Virus record (IMG/VR): IMGVR_UViG_3300028571_000142
Coordinates: 1-21,747 of that record
Direction: 5' to 3' (one strand)
Source: a virus
Length of the DNA: 21,747 nucleotides
The stretch's first letter is position 1. Each line of letters starts with the position of its first letter. Position numbers and translations under genes: made by a program. Below, piece by piece: positions 1-5,921 of the stretch. Under the pieces are notes generated by a model. It made no database searches and was not told the DNA's origin. It was given only the letters and a program-made list of their open reading frames with translations.

Positions 1-137
1 TGAACATTGCCCGAATTGTCCTCAAAAAACAAATTGCCATCTGTGTAGTTGATGGCCAACTCACCAGGTTGCAAGTCCCCGGGTACAGGGACTGCATTGG
101 CTGTGCCCGAACGCTTTAATAGGAGAGTATTGCTCAT
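1..137 (-). CDS. Tail fibre-type protein, N-terminal fragment (cut by window edge)
   Basis: An open frame begins at the ATG complementary to 135-137 and runs off the window, giving 45 codons. It starts MSNTLLIKRSGTANAVPVPG and continues with a GELAINYTDGNLFFED segment. This closely parallels the N-terminus of the 1265-residue protein directly upstream (MSNTLLIKRSATSGAAPG, then GELAINTYDGRLYTK), so the two are paralogues at least over this domain. The LLIKRS...GELAIN..DG.L pattern resembles the short N-terminal domains of phage fibre and Mtd-like tropism proteins, which fold into a small trimeric attachment unit. The start codon follows the upstream stop codon by only 8 nt and there is no evident Shine-Dalgarno sequence, which suggests translational coupling. 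The C-terminus and receptor-binding part lie outside the window, so function is inferred from the paralogue. Confidence 0.8.
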   Translation of the reverse strand, partial: MSNTLLLKRSGTANAVPVPGDLQPGELAINYTDGNLFFEDNSGNV

Positions 138-145
138 ATTTGATG

Positions 146-3100
146 TTAGTATGTACCACCATCAATGGTGCTGTTCACTGTAAGTACAGAATCTCCCAGC
201 ACATACATACCATCAGCATAGACGTTTCCTGTGACACCTATGCCGCCAGCTACTCGCAATGCACCAGTGATGTTGCTGACGCTGATTGTGGTAGCCAAAA
301 TATTGGCAAATGTGTTTACTACCAAGGTTCCCACACTGGCAGTTGCCGATGTTACTAGGTTGCCAGCTGTAACGTTACCTGTGGCTGAAACCAGGCCTGA
401 AGTAATGATGTTGCCCGATACCACATTGGCTGTGATTGTGGCGTTGGCACCATTGATGTTGCCCACGGCGCTGACATTGCCAGTAACGTTGACGTTGCCT
501 GATGCAATGTTGCCAGTGACTGTGAGCAGGCCAGTGCTGATCACATTGGCACCAGTGATGTTGCCAGTTAGACTTAGGCTGGTACCTGTGGCAGCACCAA
601 TATTGGGCGTGGTCAAATTGGCTGATGCCTTGACCACAACGTTGCCGCCCACAATAGCCGTGGTATTGTTGTCTACGTTGACTGAGAACACTGTGCCAGT
701 CAGTGACAAGCCATTGCCAGCACTGTAAACTTGGCTGGCGCTGAACTGTGTAAACGTTAGGTTGTCATAGCCCAGTATGATTTCGCCCACAGGTGCTGTG
801 AGCACATAGCTTTCGCCTGCTCCGGTGTTGCCACTCTGTACAAAGAAATAATCGCCGGCATCTAGTCCGTTGATGCCGCTAGGCGCATAGGTATTTGTAT
901 CTGATGAACGTGTCATGATCCAGGGAGCAGACACATTACCAACATCAGTTACAACGTAAACACCGTTTTGATAAGCAGTTGTTTGGTTGTAAATCAACAC
1001 ACGCTGGTTAGAAGTCAGCGACACACCGTCAATTACCACAGCACCATTGACATTGGCAGTGAGTGTGGCGCCAACACCTGGGTTGGCTCTACCAACCTGA
1101 CTGAGTCCAGTGCCATTGGTTAGATTGGTAATCTGAGGACCGCCATAGATATTGGCCAGTGTGATCTGTGTGCCAGTCGGCGTTGAGAAAACAAAGTAAC
1201 TGGTGTTGGCAGTGATGCCGTTGAAACTGGCAGTCCAATAAATTTGATCATTCACATTCAAGCTGTGTGCTGATGAGAACGTCAGTGTGGTATTGCCAGT
1301 GATGTTAGTAACTGTGTGAGTAGTACCACCTTGAGCATAGGTAGCTGCCAGAGCTGTGGGAGATTCTACATACACTGGTGTGTGTATAACAATACCAGTT
1401 GACACAGCATCATCAACATACTGTTTGGTAGCTGCATCAAACGACTGAACTGGATTGGCCAGGTGATTGATATAGGTGTTGGCCAGGTGAATGTTACCTG
1501 ATGTAGGCCACAAATTGATGTCACCAGCACCAGTTGTCACTGTGAGAGAAGTGGCGCTGTTGATGTTGGGTGTAGTGACTACCCCGGCAGTGACAATGTT
1601 ACCACCAGTGACGTTACCAGTGGCTGTGATTAAGCCAACTGTGTTGAAATTTCCTGCTGTGACGTTGCCTGTGACAGTGACCAAACCAGCTGTGGCAATG
1701 TTGCCACCAGTGATGTTGCCTGTAGCACTGACTTGTTGACCAGCCAAAACATTGCCCGAGGTACTGATCTGGCCAGCACTCATCAAGTTGGTGATTGCAG
1801 CGTTGTTGGCCGACACGTTGCCAGTTATTGCTGCTGCGCCTGAAGTAACTAGATTACCACCTGTGATGTTGCCTGTTGCTGAAACCAGTCCGCCTGTTAA
1901 GAAATTGCCACCAGTGATGTTGCCAGCAGCAGTGATTAAGCCAGCTGTATCAACGTTGCCACCAGTGATGTTGCCTGTGGCTGATACTATGCCACCAGTT
2001 AATAGATTGCCACTGGTGGTATTTCCAGTTACCGAAGCTGAACCAGCTTGAACCAAACCGGCTGTGACCAAATTGCCACCAGTGATGTTGCCAGTGACAG
2101 TGGCCAAGCCTGCTGTGACCAAATTGCCACCAGTGATGTTGCCTGTGACAGTGGCCAAGCCGGCTGTGACCAAATTGCCACCAATCACGTTGCCCGCAAC
2201 CGATGCCAAACCAGCAGTGTTGATGTTGCCGCCTGTTACATTACCAGTTGCTGTGACTTCTCCAGCTGTGGAAACATTGCCGCCTATGACATTGCCCGAA
2301 GCGCTGACTGTGACGCCTTGAACCAAGGCATTGCCAATGACGTTACCGCCTGTGATGTTGGCAGTGGCAATGACTTGTCCAGCAGTGGTTATATTGCCAG
2401 CAATGACGTTGCCCGCAACCGATGCCAAACCAGCAGTATTGATATTAGCACCAGTGATGTTACCAGTTACTGTGGCATAACCCGCAACTACAGCATTGGC
2501 TCCAGTTACAATGTTGCCTGTGGCTGTGATTAAACCTGCTGTTACCAAGTTGCCACCAATCACATTGCCAATTGCACTGACAAAAGTGTTGGCTGTGACA
2601 GAATTTACTATAATGTTGCCGGTAACTTGGATATTGCCTACGTCAATATTGCCAACTACAGCGTTAACTGCAATAACATTGTTGCCTGAAAGGTTGCCTG
2701 TGGCACTGACATTACCAGCGGTGGCAATGTTACCGCCAGTGATGTTGCCTGTGGCTGTAACTAGTCCTGCTGTAATCAGATTAGCACCAGTGACATTACC
2801 ACCTGCTGAAGTTTGGCCAGCTGTGAGCAAATTGCCACCAGCAATGTTGGCTGTAACTGTTAAATTGCCTGTTATTGATCCTGTTCCAGTTACTTCAAGT
2901 GTGCCAATATTGGCCTTGCCAGCTGTAGTGACGTTGCCACCAGTTATATTGCCAGTTACACTACTGGTGCCAGTAACTGTGAGGATACTATTGGCACTGT
3001 CAAATGCCAAGTTGGCGCTGGCAGCAAAATCATCGCCTAGATTGAACTGAATCTCACCGTTGGCACCAGCAGCTTGTTGGAAATCAACTGGAGAGCCATT

Positions 3101-3943
3101 GGCATAATAATAGTTGTTGGTGAGTATACCACCAGCAGCAATGTTGCCTGCTGTGGAGATGTTGCCACCAGTGATGTTACCAGTTACCGTGGCATAACCC
3201 GCAACTACAGCATTGGCTCCAGTTACAATGTTGCCAGTGACAGTGGCATAACCTGCTGTGACTAAATTGGCTCCAGTTACAATGTTACCAGTTACCGTGG
3301 CATAACCCGCAACTACAGCATTGGCTCCAGTTACAATGTTGCCAGTGACAGTGGCCAAACCGGCTGTGACCAAATTGCCACCAGTGATGTTGCCAGCCAC
3401 GCTGGCCAGGCCAGCTGTGTTAAAGTTGGCGGCTGTGACATTTCCTGATACTGATTGCAGTCCAGTTACGTAGACTCCAGTGTTGGCAAACACTGCTACA
3501 TTGGGCGTTCCTGCTACTGTGATTGAAATGTTAGCACTGTTGGCAATTTCAATATTGCTTGTACCATTGCTTAGAGACGAAGTTGATATAGCAACGTTGG
3601 ATGCTGAAGTGATACGACCGTACTGATCTACTGTGAACACACCAATGTTGCTGGTAGGTCCTACTGATCCACCGTAGGTGCCTGCCGAAACGCCAGTTGA
3701 ACTCAGAGTCAGTGTTAAATTTGTAGTTCCGGTACCAGTGTTGACAGAATTGCCAGTAACGTTGCCCAAGACTTGAATGGGCTGGTTCTGTGTGAGCTCA
3801 AAAACGTTTGCAGTGCCAGTATCAACTTTGGTATAGAGACGACCATCATAAGTGTTGATAGCCAATTCGCCCAGTGCAAGGTTGCCTACCCCGGGCGCTG
3901 CACCGGACGTTGCTGAACGTTTGATTAACAGTGTATTTGACAT
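146..3943 (-). CDS. Giant repeat-built tail fibre / adhesin (1265 aa)
   Basis: Predicted structural adhesin of the virion tail. Residues 1-50 are an N-terminal attachment-like domain (LLIKRS...GELAINTYDGRLYTK). From about residue 155 to 795 the protein is dominated by imperfect 17-18-residue repeats of the form TGNITGGNLVTAGLAT or TGNIVTGANAVVAGYA, interrupted around 265-350 by a non-repeat segment. About 834-845 is AATKQYVDD, a motif common in phage fibres. About 955-1065 is a fold with GATLTANVNGAVVIDGV and QNGVYVVTDVG that recurs in fibre proteins. GN repeats then return, and the protein ends IDGGTY. The Gly/Asn/Thr composition with regular spacing suggests a beta-helical trimeric shaft (inference). 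A Shine-Dalgarno-like AAAAAGG precedes the ATG. It lies 12 nt after the 402-residue fibre gene, so the two are probably cotranscribed. The exact receptor and position on the virion cannot be read from sequence. Confidence 0.85.
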   Translation of the reverse strand: MSNTLLIKRSATSGAAPGVGNLALGELAINTYDGRLYTKVDTGTANVFELTQNQPIQVLGNVTGNSVNTGTGTTNLTLTLSSTGVSAGTYGGSVGPTSNIGVFTVDQYGRITSASNVAISTSSLSNGTSNIEIANSANISITVAGTPNVAVFANTGVYVTGLQSVSGNVTAANFNTAGLASVAGNITGGNLVTAGLATVTGNIVTGANAVVAGYATVTGNIVTGANLVTAGYATVTGNIVTGANAVVAGYATVTGNITGGNISTAGNIAAGGILTNNYYYANGSPVDFQQAAGANGEIQFNLGDDFAASANLAFDSANSILTVTGTSSVTGNITGGNVTTAGKANIGTLEVTGTGSITGNLTVTANIAGGNLLTAGQTSAGGNVTGANLITAGLVTATGNITGGNIATAGNVSATGNLSGNNVIAVNAVVGNIDVGNIQVTGNIIVNSVTANTFVSAIGNVIGGNLVTAGLITATGNIVTGANAVVAGYATVTGNITGANINTAGLASVAGNVIAGNITTAGQVIATANITGGNVIGNALVQGVTVSASGNVIGGNVSTAGEVTATGNVTGGNINTAGLASVAGNVIGGNLVTAGLATVTGNITGGNLVTAGLATVTGNITGGNLVTAGLVQAGSASVTGNTTSGNLLTGGIVSATGNITGGNVDTAGLITAAGNITGGNFLTGGLVSATGNITGGNLVTSGAAAITGNVSANNAAITNLMSAGQISTSGNVLAGQQVSATGNITGGNIATAGLVTVTGNVTAGNFNTVGLITATGNVTGGNIVTAGVVTTPNINSATSLTVTTGAGDINLWPTSGNIHLANTYINHLANPVQSFDAATKQYVDDAVSTGIVIHTPVYVESPTALAATYAQGGTTHTVTNITGNTTLTFSSAHSLNVNDQIYWTASFNGITANTSYFVFSTPTGTQITLANIYGGPQITNLTNGTGLSQVGRANPGVGATLTANVNGAVVIDGVSLTSNQRVLIYNQTTAYQNGVYVVTDVGNVSAPWIMTRSSDTNTYAPSGINGLDAGDYFFVQSGNTGAGESYVLTAPVGEIILGYDNLTFTQFSASQVYSAGNGLSLTGTVFSVNVDNNTTAIVGGNVVVKASANLTTPNIGAATGTSLSLTGNITGANVISTGLLTVTGNIASGNVNVTGNVSAVGNINGANATITANVVSGNIITSGLVSATGNVTAGNLVTSATASVGTLVVNTFANILATTISVSNITGALRVAGGIGVTGNVYADGMYVLGDSVLTVNSTIDGGTY
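1580..2430 (-). repeat. 51-bp tandem repeat array in giant fibre gene (main block)
   Basis: A run of 51-bp units encodes 17-residue TGNITGGNLVTAGLAT-type repeats. The clearest direct copies are 2066-2116 and 2117-2167, which differ at only a few bases; 2168-2218 is more diverged. Other units across the block are degenerate. Confidence 0.9.
3130..3470 (-). repeat. 51/54-bp tandem repeats in giant fibre gene (N-terminal block)
   Basis: Units of 51 and 54 bp encode TGNITGGN and TGNIVTGANAVVAGYA repeats. Copies starting near 3189 and 3243 are 54 bp apart. The unit at 3367 is close to the main block's 2066 unit, linking the two arrays. Confidence 0.85.
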
Positions 3944-3955
3944 AATTTTACCTTT

Positions 3956-5164
3956 TTAAAACGTCCCGCCATCAATTTGCTGGTCGTTGTTTGTCATTCT
4001 TATCCACGGGGTCCAGGATTCTCCCCAATAATTTCTCACAAACTGTATTTTGACATTGTCAAAATTGTCAATTGTGCCTGGGTAGTAGGTTTGAGTTACA
4101 GCAGCATTGCCCACAATGTTGCTGTTTTTGACTTCAAGCAATCCCACATACACCAAGCTATCCAGTGGGGGACCAGTTACACCACCCCAACTTGTTCTAT
4201 TTACCGTGTAAGTGCCCATTTGCAACAGCACGTTCCAGTTGGAAGTGTCGCCACCGCGGTTGACCATGGTCTCTGACAAGCCCACACCTGATCCCACAAA
4301 ACTACCACCTGACACCACATTGCCAACAACTGTCACACTGTTGGCAGTTTTATTAAAGGTAAATCCTGCAGATGCTGTGGCTACACCACTGTCGTTGAAC
4401 ACAACTCCGGTGTTGGCTCCAGAAATGCTGATGTTACCACTGATATTACCTACAAATGAGTTGGCAACGACAACGTTGGCGGTAACGTTGCCAGTAACAT
4501 CAACTGATCCAACGACTGTTAATCCTTGCTCAACATTTAACCCGTCTGCTATGTTGACAAAACTTGAATCATCAGACTTAATGTTGTTGGTCACAATCTG
4601 TGGTACTGTAACTGTGCCATTTACGTCAAGTCCTGCAGTAGTGAACTCAGCAACATTGACCGAATCAACTTCAACAAATATGTTGTCGTTGTCTGATGGA
4701 ATTGATACACTGCTGTTGCCGTTGTCAATTGACGAACCACCTGAAACTACAATTCCAGTTATAGCACGACCATTACCAACAAAATACCCCGAAGTTGTGA
4801 TATTACCTGGTGCATAGATTTCGCCACGAGCTTCAATATCATTGGCTACAACATCCCCATAAATGTCAAGACTAGAATTGACATTGCCAGCAATTGCCAA
4901 GTTGCCGCCAATGGTTGCATTACCAGTTGTGATGTTTGCTGATGTAACGTTGCCTGAAAAGACTGCATTGCCAGCAGTGACGTTGCCGGCACTGAACGTG
5001 GTAAAACTTCCTGCTGCCGGAGTGGTGTTGCCAATAACTATGCCGTTGATGGCTCCTTGCGGTTGCAGGCGCCATGCTTGGCCAGTCCAGATCCAAGACT
5101 TTCCAGAAAAAGTGTAAATTTCACCTGAGGTTGGGTTGGTTGGAAAATTTAAAGTTGATGGCAT
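3956..5164 (-). CDS. Tail fibre protein with C-terminal pyocin-knob-like domain (402 aa)
   Basis: Predicted tail fibre. The N-terminus (SGEIYTFSGKSWIWTGQAWR) looks like a short capping domain. It is followed by INGIVIGNTTPAAGSFTTFS, a motif seen in many phage fibres, then GN-rich repeats similar to those of its neighbours up to about residue 290. The last ~105 residues, starting near MVNRGGDTSNWNVLLQMGTY and including YYPGTIDNFDNVKIQFVRNY and WTPWIRM, resemble the pyocin knob domain found at the tips of R-pyocin and phage fibres, a probable receptor-facing head. The protein ends IDGGTF, nearly the same tail as the 1265-residue neighbour (IDGGTY). The ATG has no Shine-Dalgarno sequence but sits 6 nt after a CTAAATA late-promoter-like element, suggesting a nearly leaderless late mRNA. 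Confidence 0.82.
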   Translation of the reverse strand: MPSTLNFPTNPTSGEIYTFSGKSWIWTGQAWRLQPQGAINGIVIGNTTPAAGSFTTFSAGNVTAGNAVFSGNVTSANITTGNATIGGNLAIAGNVNSSLDIYGDVVANDIEARGEIYAPGNITTSGYFVGNGRAITGIVVSGGSSIDNGNSSVSIPSDNDNIFVEVDSVNVAEFTTAGLDVNGTVTVPQIVTNNIKSDDSSFVNIADGLNVEQGLTVVGSVDVTGNVTANVVVANSFVGNISGNISISGANTGVVFNDSGVATASAGFTFNKTANSVTVVGNVVSGGSFVGSGVGLSETMVNRGGDTSNWNVLLQMGTYTVNRTSWGGVTGPPLDSLVYVGLLEVKNSNIVGNAAVTQTYYPGTIDNFDNVKIQFVRNYWGESWTPWIRMTNNDQQIDGGTF

Positions 5165-5170
5165 AGTGAA

Positions 5171-5177
5171 TATTTAG
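5171..5177 (-). promoter_or_regulatory. T4-type late promoter-like element (CTAAATA)
   Basis: The minus strand reads CTAAATA, sharing the TAAATA core of the T4 late promoter TATAAATA. Only 6 nt separate it from the ATG of the 402-residue fibre gene. With the T4 spacing (+1 about six bases after the final A), transcription would start one base before the start codon. No Shine-Dalgarno sequence is present. Confidence 0.55.
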
Positions 5178-5183
5178 TGGAAA

Positions 5184-5879
5184 TCATGCTGGTGTAATTG
5201 ACGCCAACCCATTGGTGTTTCTCCACATTGAAGTTGGAGTGGACCCTGTGGCCACATAAATGGTCCAGTTGTCGGTGCTGACTACTACTCGACCAAGCAC
5301 TTTTCCAGTGGTGTTGACTATGGCAGCGGCATTGCCAATTGTGGCATTTGATGCTGTGTCCAGCACAGAGGTTGCTGCTGGAGAACTAAAACTTTGATAC
5401 GCCTCCATTTCAGCCCACTGATTGCTAGTGTTGTCATTGAAATAAATGTACTGCACACCAGTGTCACTTTCAATCCAGACATCACCAATGTTGGCTGGGT
5501 TTGGGGCAAACTGGCTGAATGTGACTTGACTGCCACCGCCACCTGAAATACCAGTTAAAAATGCTCCGTTGCCGTAGAAGTATTGAGCACGTATACTACC
5601 AAACAGCTTGTCTGGAGTACCAAGATCATACACCCCGCTGATACCTGGGTTTATGGTGCTGTTGACTTGAATATTGCCAATTCCATTGGCCTGTAATATC
5701 AGTTCGTTGTTATAGCCCCGGACTGTGACGGTGTTGTTGGCAATGACAACATTGCTATCTACTGGTCCTGATGACCAAATTGCCGTGAAATTGTTGTTTA
5801 CTGCATCAAATGCAGCACGTAGAGATTCGCCTGTGCCGTCATTGGCCACTAGGCCTGTGTTAATTATTTGTTGAGTCAT
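5184..5879 (-). CDS. Short tail fibre / virion structural protein (231 aa)
   Basis: Predicted virion structural protein of the fibre module. It opens with IINTGLVANDGTGESLRAAF followed by DAVNNNFTAIW, a signature N-terminal motif widespread in structural proteins of T4-like marine phages. Residues ~40-110 contain beta-rich segments (NNTVTVRGYNNELILQANG, GVYDLGTPDKLFGSIRAQYF, FLTGISGGGGS) of the kind that precede fibre tips. The C-terminal half (PNPANIGDVWIESDTGVQY and following) looks like a small globular beta domain. AGGGA lies 5 nt before the ATG and AAGGA a little further upstream, and a GTAAATA late-promoter-like element lies 21 nt upstream. The gene sits between two repeat fibres on the same strand and lacks their long repeat shaft. 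It may be a chaperone, adaptor or short fibre; sequence does not separate these. Confidence 0.75.
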   Translation of the reverse strand: MTQQIINTGLVANDGTGESLRAAFDAVNNNFTAIWSSGPVDSNVVIANNTVTVRGYNNELILQANGIGNIQVNSTINPGISGVYDLGTPDKLFGSIRAQYFYGNGAFLTGISGGGGSQVTFSQFAPNPANIGDVWIESDTGVQYIYFNDNTSNQWAEMEAYQSFSSPAATSVLDTASNATIGNAAAIVNTTGKVLGRVVVSTDNWTIYVATGSTPTSMWRNTNGLASITPA

Positions 5880-5900
5880 GAAGTCCCTGGGTCCTTGGTA

Positions 5901-5907
5901 TATTTAC
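5901..5907 (-). promoter_or_regulatory. T4-type late promoter-like element (GTAAATA)
   Basis: The minus strand reads GTAAATA, 21 nt before the ATG of the 231-residue gene, in the short gap after the 883-residue fibre gene. The predicted leader of about 16 nt includes a Shine-Dalgarno-like AGGGA. Confidence 0.5.
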
Positions 5908-5921
5908 CAGAACCCAAAGGC

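Noticed and set aside
1580-3470. CRISPR-like array because of regular 51-bp spacing
   Set aside because: The whole unit is repeated and coding, without unique spacers.
146-3943. Diversity-generating retroelement, suggested by the Mtd-like N-terminus
   Set aside because: No reverse transcriptase and no template/variable repeat pair with adenine-biased differences was seen; repeats here are ordinary coding tandem repeats.
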